In this document: positions 43,259 to 52,279 of the stretch, piece by piece
How positions within the stretch are numbered: the first letter of the stretch is position 1
Layout: every line of letters starts with the position of its first letter
Source: Candidatus Gastranaerophilales bacterium
GTDB taxonomy: Bacteria > Cyanobacteriota > Vampirovibrionia > Gastranaerophilales > Gastranaerophilaceae
Assembly (NCBI GenBank): GCA_900766355.1
Contig: CAAFVD010000029.1
Coordinates: 1 to 64,000 of the forward strand
Direction: 5' to 3'
Length of the DNA stretch: 64,000 bases
The notes under the pieces: generated by a model
Database searches by the model: none
What the model was told of the DNA's origin: nothing
What the model saw: the letters and a program-made list of their open reading frames with translations, nothing else
Position numbers and translations under genes: made by a program

Positions 43259-43286
43259 ATTATATCATATTGCATTGTAATATCAA
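43259..43286 (-). promoter_or_regulatory. Strong extended -10 promoter of the porin-like gene
   Basis: On the minus strand TTGATA (43286-43281; 5/6 to consensus), 16 bp, then TG-A-TATAAT with TATAAT at 43264-43259. The expected start of transcription falls next to the TTG at 43251. The ATG at 43275 would lie upstream of it. Confidence 0.6.
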
Positions 43287-43391
43287 AATTTTAATATTAA
43301 TAAAAAACGAAAACTTATTAACATATTAAAAAAATAAAGGGATATACTTGTATTGGAATTAAGAATTTTATAATAATATGGAGAGATTTGT

Positions 43392-43670
43392 ATGGAAACA
43401 AATAATATTGCACTATTCTATATGGATTTATGCCAAGATGCGTATGAAGAACTAAATGTTATTGATAGTATTTTATATGCAATACAAGAAGCTTGTTTGA
43501 ATTTAGAGATGAAATCAGAATACTACAACACCAAAGAACCTTCAACGCTGAAAATAAGTGAGGAAAGAAATCGCTATATTCATTTAGCTTCTATCGCTCG
43601 TGAAAGAATAAAAAAGATAGAAGTTCTAAATACGCAAATGGAAAATAAAGCTATTTTGTCAGCTAAATAG
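43392..43670 (+). CDS. Hypothetical helical protein, 92 aa
   Basis: ATG follows GGAGAG at a suitable distance. The product is a soluble, all-helical protein (IALFYMDLCQDAYEELNVID, then RNRYIHLASIARERIKKIEV). No signal peptide or known family. It may be a small adaptor. It is convergent with the GH57 gene, whose stop abuts its TAG (TAG-CTA). Confidence 0.6.
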   Translation: METNNIALFYMDLCQDAYEELNVIDSILYAIQEACLNLEMKSEYYNTKEPSTLKISEERNRYIHLASIARERIKKIEVLNTQMENKAILSAK

Positions 43671-46169
43671 CTAACTCAAAATAGCTTTATCAAATTTTGA
43701 TTTATAAAAATCTATGTTTAAGTTTAATCGTTTTGCGATATCAAATAATATAAGAACTAACTCTCTATCAGAGGCTCTATTCATTGATTCTATTAGTTGA
43801 TTAAGCTTCATAACCACTTTTGAATAAAATATGTTTTGTGATTCTGATAAATCAGGTTGTATTTCTAATTTTTGAATTGCGTCTAATAATTCAAGAGTTA
43901 CATCTGCTTGTTGATATTCCATACTATATACTAAACGGTTAATGCTTTGAACAATTTTCTTAGCAAAGAATTTGTCAGTTTCAGTTTTATCAATCTTGAT
44001 ACCTAGTCGCTTAGCTTCAAAATTAATATCAGCAGCTAATTGAAGTATATCGGCATCAATATAACCGTTTGTATTTACAAACAATTCGTTAAATTCACGT
44101 CCTAATGTGTATTGAGCAGATATTTTAAATTCTTCAGGAACATCTAAGCCCAATGCTTGCAAGTGGAATATTGAATTTTTACCATCTTCATATATTTCTT
44201 CATAATTACGAGCAAATGCTGATAATTTATCTTTTAATAAAATTTGAAGAATTTTTCTTCTTTCTTCTATAAATATATCTTTAAGAGTGAAATAATCTCT
44301 TCCAAAATAACCATCAATACCTCTGATTATTTCGGTTAACGGATACATCATAAATGTTCTTGTAAGGTCTTTTTCAATAGTTTCATAATCTTCAGAATAA
44401 TCTTTCAATGCACATTGGAAATCTCCACCTGAGAATTGAACCATAGCAAACATTATATCAGAATGTTCCATTGTAATTTTAGAATGAACTTCAACGTGAC
44501 CTACAACAAGTTGAGAATCACCATTTTTGATACGTTTATAAGATTTTTTGTTGATAGTGTAACAATAAACTTCTTCTTCATCATCAACCTCTTGATATAA
44601 AGAAGATATTGCCCATAAACTTACGATTTGTTTTAATGTTACAACTGAAGGTTTTACGTATTTTGTATAGATTTCTTTACCATTACCCATTTCTTTGTAG
44701 TTACTTTGAGCTTTTGATAATATATCTAAATACGGTGTTTCTAAATCCTTGTTTGTAAAGTTTTTAGCTAATTGAATAACCCTTGCTGCATATTTCATGA
44801 TTTGAGTTGTCTCAATCCCAGAAATATCAGAGAAGAACCAACCGCAACTTGTGTACATTAACATTGCGTGACGTTGCATTTCCAATAATTCCATAGCTCT
44901 TATTTTAGATGTGTCATCAAGTCCTTCTATAAAATATTTAGCTTGGAAGTTTTTAACACTTAATGCAGACCTATCTAAAATTACATCAATATAATTCATT
45001 CTTGCTTCTAAGAAATCTTTGAAATATTTTTTACCGAATTTTTGACACAATGGAATAATTTGATCTCTCAAATAATCCATAGCATCTCTTAGAGGTCTAC
45101 GCCATTTTTGGTTCCAGCCAGGGTGTCCACCTGTAGAACAACCGCAATCGTCACACCAACGACCAACACCATGGAAACAACTCCAAGATGAAACATCTTT
45201 TATGTCAACTTCCCAATCACTTGCATATTTATCAAGGTATTCAGCATAATTGGTAATTGTAAATCCCGCTTCTTTTGCTTTTGAAGATAGAACATAGGCT
45301 AATGCCATATCACCAAATTTTGTATGGTGTCCGTAGCTTTCACCATCTGTTGCAATATTTATTAATTGAGGATAGTTTCTATCATAAGATATACCATCTT
45401 TTAAACGTCTTACAAACTTATTACCATCAGTTAGGAGTTCATCAAACGCAACAGATTTTGAAATAGCACCATCATAGAAGAATAAATCAATATATTTGTC
45501 AGGATTAGATTTTAGATAGTATCTATATGAACGAGCAGGGTCAATATTACCCCAGCTAACATCTTGCCAATTTGGTTCACCATTTTTTCTAATGCTTTTG
45601 GCTTGAAATGGCGAAAGTATTGTGAATTTAATCCCATGCTCTACTAAAACTCTTAAAGTGTCATCATCAACGGCTGTTTCAGCAAGCCACATACCTTCAG
45701 GTTTTCTTCCAAATCTATATTCAAAATCTTTTATTCCCCACACGACTTGAGTTTGTTTATCAAGCTCGTTTGCTAATGGCATAATAATATGGTTATAAAC
45801 TTGAGCAATAGCGTTACCATGGCCACCGTGAAGTTCTATACTTTTAATATCGGCTCTGATAATTCTTTCGTAAGCATGTGGTGCAAATACTTCTAGCCAA
45901 GAAAGTAATGTTGGTCCGAAGTTGAAACTCATATTTTCATAATTATTGACAATGTTTAATATTTCATTTTTAGAATTTACAACTTTAGATACTGAGTTTG
46001 GTGCATAACATTCATTATTAACTCTTTCATTCCAATCGTGGCAAGGTAATGCACTAGGTTGTAATTCAATAGCCTCTAACCAAGGATTTTCTCTTGGTGG
46101 CTGATAAAAATGTCCATGTATCGCCAAGAATATATCTTTATTTGTTTTATTATCTTTTTCTTTTGCCAT
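43671..46169 (-). CDS. GH57 alpha-glucan hydrolase/transferase with DUF3536
   Basis: An 832-residue protein opening with the GH57 motif IFLAIHGHFYQPPRENPW and HGGHGNAIAQVYNH. The C-terminal half is a DUF3536-type domain (from about 550). The catalytic Glu region WLAETAVDDDTLRV and IDLFFYDGAISK are present, as is the metal-like cluster CDDCGCSTGGHPGW near 360. GH57 enzymes hydrolyse or branch alpha-1,4-glucans, so a glycogen or starch role is likely, with the exact activity unassigned. It follows the OB-fold gene by 12 nt, so they are co-transcribed. Confidence 0.88.
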   Translation of the reverse strand: MAKEKDNKTNKDIFLAIHGHFYQPPRENPWLEAIELQPSALPCHDWNERVNNECYAPNSVSKVVNSKNEILNIVNNYENMSFNFGPTLLSWLEVFAPHAYERIIRADIKSIELHGGHGNAIAQVYNHIIMPLANELDKQTQVVWGIKDFEYRFGRKPEGMWLAETAVDDDTLRVLVEHGIKFTILSPFQAKSIRKNGEPNWQDVSWGNIDPARSYRYYLKSNPDKYIDLFFYDGAISKSVAFDELLTDGNKFVRRLKDGISYDRNYPQLINIATDGESYGHHTKFGDMALAYVLSSKAKEAGFTITNYAEYLDKYASDWEVDIKDVSSWSCFHGVGRWCDDCGCSTGGHPGWNQKWRRPLRDAMDYLRDQIIPLCQKFGKKYFKDFLEARMNYIDVILDRSALSVKNFQAKYFIEGLDDTSKIRAMELLEMQRHAMLMYTSCGWFFSDISGIETTQIMKYAARVIQLAKNFTNKDLETPYLDILSKAQSNYKEMGNGKEIYTKYVKPSVVTLKQIVSLWAISSLYQEVDDEEEVYCYTINKKSYKRIKNGDSQLVVGHVEVHSKITMEHSDIMFAMVQFSGGDFQCALKDYSEDYETIEKDLTRTFMMYPLTEIIRGIDGYFGRDYFTLKDIFIEERRKILQILLKDKLSAFARNYEEIYEDGKNSIFHLQALGLDVPEEFKISAQYTLGREFNELFVNTNGYIDADILQLAADINFEAKRLGIKIDKTETDKFFAKKIVQSINRLVYSMEYQQADVTLELLDAIQKLEIQPDLSESQNIFYSKVVMKLNQLIESMNRASDRELVLILFDIAKRLNLNIDFYKSKFDKAILS

Positions 46170-46181
46170 TATTTTTAATTC

Positions 46182-46682
46182 CTATTTTTTTGAATTCTCT
46201 TTTTTAATTTTGTTAACAACAGTTATAGAATCCGCATCTACCCACGCATCTCCCAATGCGTTTGAGAATACTGTTCCTGTTACTTTTACTGTGTCACCTT
46301 CGTCTATATCAGGTAATTTTTCAGCAATATTTCTTTTTAGAAACATTTTTAATTCTGATAAAGGTATGTTATTAACCGCATCTTCTCTCAAGAACATAAA
46401 AGAAATATAATCATCAGAACTTCTCATTGCTCTTTTGTAATCAAGTCCAAGTGTTGAAAATTTTGCGAACTTAGATGTCATAACAATATGTTTTCTCATA
46501 TATTGAGAAGGGTTTGCAACCAAATCCAACGGTTTTACCATTACTGTAGGTAGAGATTGTGTAGTGGCTACAGGTGTTTTTTGTACAGTAGCTGGTGCAG
46601 TTCCTGCAAATGATAAATCTGTTAAACTCAATGTTGTTACAGATATGGCTAACACAAATAATATATTTAATATTTTTTTCAT
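46182..46682 (-). CDS. Exported OB-fold protein, 166 aa
   Basis: A signal peptide at 1-26 (ending LSFAG) is followed by a Thr/Pro-rich segment. From about 50 comes a small beta-barrel (KPLDLVANPSQYMRKHIVMT, then EGDTVKVTGTVFSNALGDAW), the OB-type arrangement seen in periplasmic stress proteins and tRNA-anticodon-like domains. No enzymatic motif. It has its own promoter and an AGGAGATGAG ribosome binding site. It is co-transcribed with the GH57 gene, though the cytosolic hydrolase and the exported OB protein have no obvious functional link. Confidence 0.75.
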   Translation of the reverse strand: MKKILNILFVLAISVTTLSLTDLSFAGTAPATVQKTPVATTQSLPTVMVKPLDLVANPSQYMRKHIVMTSKFAKFSTLGLDYKRAMRSSDDYISFMFLREDAVNNIPLSELKMFLKRNIAEKLPDIDEGDTVKVTGTVFSNALGDAWVDADSITVVNKIKKENSKK

Positions 46683-46709
46683 AAACTCATCTCCTAAATT
46701 AATAAGAGT

Positions 46710-46737
46710 ATTTTAGCATAGTTTTCGTTTTTTGTAA
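46710..46737 (-). promoter_or_regulatory. Promoter of the OB-fold/GH57 operon
   Basis: On the minus strand TTACAA (46737-46732), 16 bp, then TGC-TAAAAT with TAAAAT at 46715-46710 (extended -10). Transcription would start near 46703, downstream of the 46.8-kb terminator hairpin, so the operon does not depend on read-through. Confidence 0.6.
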
Positions 46738-46802
46738 CTAGCTTAGTGCATAAATGTTGAGAGAGTTTTATATCTTATTAAACAATATAGTTAATTTCTC
46801 AT

Positions 46803-46830
46803 AAAAAAAACCTCTCGAAAATGAGAGGTT
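46803..46830 (-). terminator. Strong intrinsic terminator inside a divergent intergenic region
   Basis: AACCTCTC (46809-46816), loop GAAAAT, GAGAGGTT (46823-46830). On the minus strand the stem is followed by eight T (A8 at 46803-46810), the classical form. No minus-strand protein gene lies upstream, so it should end a short untranslated RNA. On the plus strand the T-run follows only after GGAA. Confidence 0.75.
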
Positions 46831-46925
46831 GGAATTTTTTGTGTAATTCCTCGTGTGTAGAAGGTTAGTGTGTGTAGGTTATGTATGAAATCTTTGTTTT
46901 AAGTTTTCAAATTATTTATTGATTG
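46803..46925 (-). ncRNA. Candidate small RNA of about 120 nt
   Basis: The region between the divergent OB-fold and 47101 genes (418 bp) holds a minus-strand promoter (TTGTAT at 46959-46954, 16 bp, TATAAA at 46937-46932) and, about 120 bp later, a strong terminator. No protein frame fits. Before the terminator the RNA has CA-rich repeats (CTACACACACTAACC, CTACACACG) and GAGGAATT/AATTCCaaCCTC, which can pair and would compete with the terminator stem. The rest of the region (46926-47100) holds only the promoter of the plus-strand gene at 47101. I do not recognise a known RNA family. Confidence 0.45.
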
Positions 46926-47100
46926 CTTACATTTATATAAAGTATTTTTGTATATACAAATTGCATACATTAGATATTTTTGTTACATAATTTAACAATA
47001 CTTAACTTATTGTAGTATTCAGGGCAATTTTTTTGTATAAATATACTTTATAAGAATATAGGGATTAAGTTTTTATAGTAAGTTTTCGGGGAAATAAGTT

Positions 47101-47478
47101 ATGACAAATAATTCACAAAAATATTCTACAAATACAATTGTTGCTAAAAGATATAGTGCAAATAATGTGATTGAGTCAGAAATTGAGAACTTAAAATTTC
47201 AACCCAAAATACAAAATAAATACAATAGAAATGTATATATTCAAAAATTTGATGATAATAACAAACAAGTACAAGTCGGTTTTCTTCACAATGATGGTAA
47301 GTTGAAATCTAAAATCTTTTATAACAAGCAAGGTCAACCTATACGAGAAATATATCGTTCAAATTACGGTATTGGTGATTATACTGCTATTTCCGATTTT
47401 ATTTATGATGGAGAAGGAAATCTAAAAAAAGTAAAAACAAAAATTGATGACGGTGCAGAGTTCGTTCAAGAATACTAA
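47101..47478 (+). CDS. Hypothetical protein, 125 aa
   Basis: The start follows GGGGAAATAAG. Residues 1-50 are polar. From about 60 on come YD-like or MORN-like beta-hairpin repeats (QVQVGFLHNDGKLKSKIFYN, ISDFIYDGEGNLKKVKTKID), i.e. a short antiparallel sheet with a repeated Asn/Asp-Gly turn. No signal peptide. No family is recognised. A long inverted repeat with a T-run (47541-47583) follows and includes the ribosome binding site of the next gene. A leader of several tens of nt precedes it, with ATACTTTATAAG at 47043. Confidence 0.65.
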   Translation: MTNNSQKYSTNTIVAKRYSANNVIESEIENLKFQPKIQNKYNRNVYIQKFDDNNKQVQVGFLHNDGKLKSKIFYNKQGQPIREIYRSNYGIGDYTAISDFIYDGEGNLKKVKTKIDDGAEFVQEY

Positions 47479-47540
47479 ATTCGTCACATATTCAATCAAC
47501 ATAATATTCAAAAATTAAAAACTTGATTTAATAAAATTAT

Positions 47541-47583
47541 GACTCTATGATATTAATTGAATTAATTTTATGGAGTCGTTTTT
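47541..47583 (+). terminator. Terminator-like hairpin covering the M16 gene's ribosome binding site
   Basis: GACTC-t-AT at 47541-47548 pairs with AT-g-GAGTC ending at 47577; inside is ATTAATT-g-AATTAAT. GTTTTT follows immediately, then ATG at 47584. The GGAG ribosome binding site (47572-47575) lies in the 3' arm, so the hairpin could both end the upstream transcript and block translation of the M16 mRNA. Confidence 0.5.
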
Positions 47584-50160
47584 ATGCAAAGAGTTTTATT
47601 GATATTAATATGTTTGTTTGTAGGAAATATTTCATTTGCTCAAAATATTTATACATATAAGTTAGATAACGGACAAACTGTAGTAATAGAGCAAGTTAAG
47701 AATAATCCAATTGTTACCATAGATACTTGGATAAAAACAGGTTCTATAAACGAAGATGATTCAAATAGTGGTATTTCTCATTTCTTAGAGCATCTTTTCT
47801 TTAAAGGTACAGAAACTCACCCAACAGGAGATTTTGATAAAATTCTTGAGTCAAAAGGTGCTATAACAAATGCTGCTACTAGTAAAGATTTTACGCATTA
47901 TTACATAACAATATCTTCAAAATATTTTGATAAAGCTTTAGAACTTCATGCAGATATGCTTTTGCACCCTCAAGTTCCTAGAAAAGAGATGGAAAAAGAA
48001 AGAAAAGTTGTATTAGAAGAAATTGCAAAAGATGCTAATTCTCCTGTGAATATTTGTTATGAAAATTTGAACAATCTATTGTACACAACTCATCCTTATA
48101 AAAGAAAAGTTATTGGTTCTGCAAAGGTAGTAGAGAATGTGAGTAGAGAAGAAATTCTTAATTATTATAAACAACATTATGCCCCTTCTAACATGACAAC
48201 AATAATTATAGGTGATGTTGATCCTCAGCATGCGTTAGCAGAGATAAAAAAAGATTTTAACAAACCATATCAAAAAATCAGTAACCCTAAATATAAAAAA
48301 GAAAAAATGCTATCTTCTCAAAAAAGAAATGTTTCATATATGCCAACACAAACAGGATATATGATGATAGGCTTTAGAGATGCTGATATCTCATCTAATG
48401 ATACTTATGCTCTTGATGTGTTAGCGACAATACTTGGAAATGGAAGGTCATCAAGACTTTATCAATCTTTGAAAGAACAAAAACAGCTTGTAAATTCTAT
48501 ATCAGCTGGGAATTCTACAATGAAAGACGATGGTATTTTTATAATAAATGCAAACTTTTTACCGCATAATGCTCAAAAGGTAGAAAATGCTATTTTTACA
48601 GAAATTAGTAAAATTAAAGGGTTTGGGGTAAGCGATACAGATTTGAAAATAGCAAAAAAAATAATAGAATCTGATACATATTATTCTAGAGAATCTGTTT
48701 CAAATATCGCACAAGAATTAGGTTATGTAATAACCTTGACAGGAAATAGTGATTATTACAATTCATATCTAAACAAAATAAATAAAGTTACTGCAAATGA
48801 TATAAAACGAGTTGCAAATAAATATTTGACTAAGAATAATAGTGCTATTTCAATAATTCTACCTGAACGAAAAGATTGTATTGCGCCTTTGAATAATAAA
48901 TCAACTCATACTGCAGATTTGATATCTTCAAATAATACAACTACAAAATATAAACTTGATAATAATGCAACATTATTACTTACAGATAATGTGTATAACG
49001 ATATTGTAGCTATTTCAATTCAAATGAAAGGTGGGAAGTTCTTAGAACCCGTAAGAGGAACTTCAACATTATTTGCAGATTTGTTAATGAAGGGTACTGA
49101 AAAATATTCAGCAATAGAATTGGCTAAAGCTCTTGAGGAAAATGGGATAAATATATCCTTTACTCCTTCTGCTGATACCTTTAATATATCTGTGCAAACA
49201 ACTAAAAATCAGGTAGAAACAGCTATAGAATTACTTGATGATATGTTAAATAATTCTACTTTTGATGATATAGAGATAGAAAAAGACAGAACACTAACTC
49301 TTAATAAGATTAGACAAAGTAAAGATAATCCACTAAATCTTGCTATAGACGGTTATAAATCTCAAATTTATAAGGATTCCGTATATTCAACTTCTTATAC
49401 TCTTATGGAAAAATCTATTCCTAATGTGACGAGAGAAGATATAAAACTTTATCAAACATCAATATTGAATCCTGAAAATATTGTAATATCTGTGAACGGA
49501 AATGTTGATAAAAATAAACTTATCAATGGTTTTGGAAACATGTTTGTTGATAAAAAACAAGGTAAATTCAATTATACAAAATATTCAATACCTAAAATAA
49601 CTGCATATTCTCAGAAAATAAAAAAAATCGATAAGCAACAAACGGCTTGGGTAATCCTTGGTTGGCAAACTGACGGTGTATGTAATACAAAGGATTATGC
49701 AACTTTAGAGGTTATTAATACTATCTTAGGTTCAGGCATGAGTTCCAGATTGTTTAGAAGTGTGCGAGAGCAAGAAGGTTTAGCATATCAAGTTGGAACA
49801 TCGTATAAACCGAATATTTTGGCAGGTGCTTTCAATGTTTATGTTGGCACAAATCCTAACACTTTGGAGAAAGCTAAAGAAAAGATGTTAAATGAGATAA
49901 ACAAGTTAAAAACACAGTTTGTTAGTGATAAAGAGCTAAAAGAAGCAAAGGATAGATTGCTAGGTGAGTTTGTAATAGCATTAGAAACAAATAGTGACAA
50001 AGCTACAACTATAGGGTGGTTTGAAACGTCTGGTAGAGGGTATGATTTTATAGATAAATATACAAACCTTATAAACTCTGTTACTGTTTCTGATATAGTA
50101 GAGGTTGCAAACAAGTATTTTAAAGGAAATTACGTAACTTCAATAATAACAAGGAAATAA
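47584..50160 (+). CDS. M16-family zinc protease (two-domain pitrilysin type)
   Basis: An 858-residue protein: signal peptide (1-20, FVGNISFAQ), first M16 domain with HFLEH (66-70; H66, E69, H70) and the third ligand Glu in VLEEIAKD (about 146), then a second M16-type domain from about 440 without the zinc motif. This tandem active/inactive arrangement is that of exported pitrilysin-like or PqqL-type proteases. R-Y pairs of the substrate clamp appear in the C-terminal part (SSRLFRSVREQEGLAYQ). The gene overlaps nothing and is 2 nt before rsmE, so they are co-transcribed. Confidence 0.92.
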   Translation: MQRVLLILICLFVGNISFAQNIYTYKLDNGQTVVIEQVKNNPIVTIDTWIKTGSINEDDSNSGISHFLEHLFFKGTETHPTGDFDKILESKGAITNAATSKDFTHYYITISSKYFDKALELHADMLLHPQVPRKEMEKERKVVLEEIAKDANSPVNICYENLNNLLYTTHPYKRKVIGSAKVVENVSREEILNYYKQHYAPSNMTTIIIGDVDPQHALAEIKKDFNKPYQKISNPKYKKEKMLSSQKRNVSYMPTQTGYMMIGFRDADISSNDTYALDVLATILGNGRSSRLYQSLKEQKQLVNSISAGNSTMKDDGIFIINANFLPHNAQKVENAIFTEISKIKGFGVSDTDLKIAKKIIESDTYYSRESVSNIAQELGYVITLTGNSDYYNSYLNKINKVTANDIKRVANKYLTKNNSAISIILPERKDCIAPLNNKSTHTADLISSNNTTTKYKLDNNATLLLTDNVYNDIVAISIQMKGGKFLEPVRGTSTLFADLLMKGTEKYSAIELAKALEENGINISFTPSADTFNISVQTTKNQVETAIELLDDMLNNSTFDDIEIEKDRTLTLNKIRQSKDNPLNLAIDGYKSQIYKDSVYSTSYTLMEKSIPNVTREDIKLYQTSILNPENIVISVNGNVDKNKLINGFGNMFVDKKQGKFNYTKYSIPKITAYSQKIKKIDKQQTAWVILGWQTDGVCNTKDYATLEVINTILGSGMSSRLFRSVREQEGLAYQVGTSYKPNILAGAFNVYVGTNPNTLEKAKEKMLNEINKLKTQFVSDKELKEAKDRLLGEFVIALETNSDKATTIGWFETSGRGYDFIDKYTNLINSVTVSDIVEVANKYFKGNYVTSIITRK

Positions 50161-50162
50161 TA

Positions 50163-50894
50163 ATGCCACATTTTTTTATAAATTCTAAAGATATAGATGA
50201 TAAAATAATAACAATTTCTGATGAGTCTAATTATCAGCATATAGTCAAATCTCTCAGAAGTACCGTTGGTGAATCTCTTTTGTTGATAGATGAAAATGAG
50301 ATTGAGTATAAAACAGAAATAAAATATATCTCAAAAGATTCTATAAAAGCAGAAATTATAGATTCGTATAAATCTAATAGAAAACTAAAATACAATTTGT
50401 ATCTTGCACAATCTCCGTTAAGGAGTGATGCACAAATTACAATAATGGAAAAGGCAACAGAGCTTGGTGTAGCTGGGATTTATCCTATATATACAGATAA
50501 TTGTGTGTTAAAAAAGAATGTAATAGAAAACAAGATTGAAAAGTGGCAAAATACTATGTATGCGGCATCAAAACAATGTGAAAGAGCAAATATTCCAATT
50601 TGTTTCCCTCTAAGCTCATTAGATGAAGTTGTGCGTTGTAGGAAGTTTAACAAAATTATTGCACTTTGTGAAAGAGATACAGAAAAGACTTTGAAAGAAT
50701 ATTTAAAAGAGAATCATATAAAAGAAAAAGAAGATGTTCTTGTAATTATTGGACCAGAAGGTGGTTTCTCTGATAAAGAGTTTGGATATTTTAAAACTCA
50801 TTCAATCCCTAGATTATCTTTAGGAGACTTGATATTAAAAGCCGAAACTGCAGTTATCGTAAGTATAGGAAATATTGTATATGAATCTATCTAA
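50163..50894 (+). CDS. rsmE: 16S rRNA (uracil-1498-N3)-methyltransferase RsmE
   Basis: 243 residues, the usual length. The N-terminal PUA-like domain (HFFINSKDIDDKIITI) is followed by a SPOUT methyltransferase with IGPEGGFSDKE and LSLGDLILKAETAVI, the deep-knot SAM site. AASKQCERANIP is conserved in RsmE. It methylates N3 of U1498 in 16S rRNA. It is coupled to the protease gene upstream, and its stop overlaps the start of the nucleotidyltransferase gene. Confidence 0.95.
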   Translation: MPHFFINSKDIDDKIITISDESNYQHIVKSLRSTVGESLLLIDENEIEYKTEIKYISKDSIKAEIIDSYKSNRKLKYNLYLAQSPLRSDAQITIMEKATELGVAGIYPIYTDNCVLKKNVIENKIEKWQNTMYAASKQCERANIPICFPLSSLDEVVRCRKFNKIIALCERDTEKTLKEYLKENHIKEKEDVLVIIGPEGGFSDKEFGYFKTHSIPRLSLGDLILKAETAVIVSIGNIVYESI

Positions 50895-52248
50895 TGATGT
50901 TGTTTTGGATTTGTTAAAAAAAAGTAATGAGGATATATATTTAGTTGGTGGTGTAGTAAGGGATTATCTTTTAGGCAAAACTACCTGTGACAAAGATATT
51001 TTAGTAAATAATGCCGAAAGTTTTGCAAAAGAATTTGCAAGAAAGAATAATGCGACTTTTATAACTCTTGATAGTGAAAATAAGATTTATAGAGTGGTTT
51101 TGAAAGATAAAATTAATTATGTTGATATAACTGAACCTATAGAAGGTTCGCTAGAAAAAGATTTAAGGCGTAGAGATTTTACGATTAATTCAATAGCGAT
51201 TAATCTTAAAACAAATGAGATTATTGATATTAATAATGGACAAGAGGATATAAAAAACAAGGTTATAAGGAGTATTTCTGAGGATAATTTGGTTGATGAT
51301 TCTTTAAGGATTCTTAGAGCTTTTAGATTTGCTGCTACATTAGGGTTTGATATTGAGAGTAAAACTTTAGAGCAAATAAATCGAAACAAAAATTTAATAC
51401 TTAAACCTGCAAAAGAAAGAATTAATTACGAGATATTAAAACTTTTTCAGGGTAAATATACTGCTAAAGTTTTATTAACGGCGAGTGATATTATTGAACT
51501 TTTGTATCCAGAATTTAAAAACGTAAAAAAAGTTCCGTCAAATACGCATCATCATTTGGGTTTGTATGAACATTCTGTAGAAACAGTTAATCAAATACAA
51601 AAACTTTATGAAAATAGTTCTGATGAAATAAAATCGCATCTTGATAAAGTTGATTTTGGAGGATTCTCAAGATTAGCACATCTAAAGTTCGCAGGATTTT
51701 TTCATGATATAGGTAAATTCTCAACATGGACTATTGAAGGTGATAGACATCGGTTTATCAAGCATGATGATGTTGGTTCTAAAATGGCAAAAGAAATTTT
51801 GAAACAAAATAAATTTTCCAAAAAACAAATTGAATACATTACTAGTATGATAAAAAATCATATTTATCCATCTCAAGTAGTTTCAAGTGAAGAAGTAACT
51901 GATAAGATTTATATGCGATATATTCGCAAAATGAATGATGATGTGATAGATAATATTATATTGGCTCAAGCTGATAGATTATCTGCTAGAGGGCCTGCAA
52001 TTACAGATGAGATTGTTAACGATAATATTAGTAGGCTAAATAAGTTGTTAGAGTTTTATTTAATGATAAAACCAAAGTTAAAACCTCTTCCAAAGTTATT
52101 GACAGGTGAAGAAATAATGGATTTGAAAAATATTCAGCAATCTCCAAAATTAGGTGAAATAATTTCTGCACTAAAAAATGAACAACTTGAAGGTAATATT
52201 TTGACAAAAGATGATGCCGTTAAATTTGTTTTGGAATATAAGGTGTAA
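50881..52248 (+). CDS. cca: CCA-adding/poly(A) nucleotidyltransferase with HD domain
   Basis: A 455-residue class II nucleotidyltransferase. The head has LVGGVVRDYLLGKTTCDKDI with the D-x-D metal site, and the next motif R-R-D-F-T-I-N-S-I-A (LRRRDFTINSIA). The neck has LRAFRFAATLGF. An HD domain follows (FFHDIGKFS, about 280). It adds CCA ends to tRNAs or poly(A) tails. ATG 50881 is preceded by AGGAAAT; a TTG two codons upstream (50875) gives the same protein plus MY. It overlaps rsmE by 14 nt. Confidence 0.92.
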   Translation: MNLSNDVVLDLLKKSNEDIYLVGGVVRDYLLGKTTCDKDILVNNAESFAKEFARKNNATFITLDSENKIYRVVLKDKINYVDITEPIEGSLEKDLRRRDFTINSIAINLKTNEIIDINNGQEDIKNKVIRSISEDNLVDDSLRILRAFRFAATLGFDIESKTLEQINRNKNLILKPAKERINYEILKLFQGKYTAKVLLTASDIIELLYPEFKNVKKVPSNTHHHLGLYEHSVETVNQIQKLYENSSDEIKSHLDKVDFGGFSRLAHLKFAGFFHDIGKFSTWTIEGDRHRFIKHDDVGSKMAKEILKQNKFSKKQIEYITSMIKNHIYPSQVVSSEEVTDKIYMRYIRKMNDDVIDNIILAQADRLSARGPAITDEIVNDNISRLNKLLEFYLMIKPKLKPLPKLLTGEEIMDLKNIQQSPKLGEIISALKNEQLEGNILTKDDAVKFVLEYKV

Positions 52249-52252
52249 AAAT

Positions 52253-52279
52253 AAAAAAAAAGAGGCAAAATTGCCTCTT
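52253..52279 (-). terminator. Minus-strand terminator downstream of cca
   Basis: AAGAGGC (52260-52266), AAAATT loop, GCCTCTT (52273-52279), with a run of nine A before it (52253-52261), so U-rich on the minus strand only. On the plus strand, TTGGAATT follows. It may end cca poorly, or end a small minus-strand transcript, as in the similar case at 46.8 kb. The remaining intergenic DNA to 52446 has no recognisable gene. Confidence 0.5.

Noticed and set aside
46803..46830. The 46.8-kb hairpin as an attenuator of the OB-fold/GH57 operon
   Set aside because: The operon has its own promoter at 46710-46737, downstream of the hairpin, so attenuation is unlikely to be needed; a separate RNA fits better.
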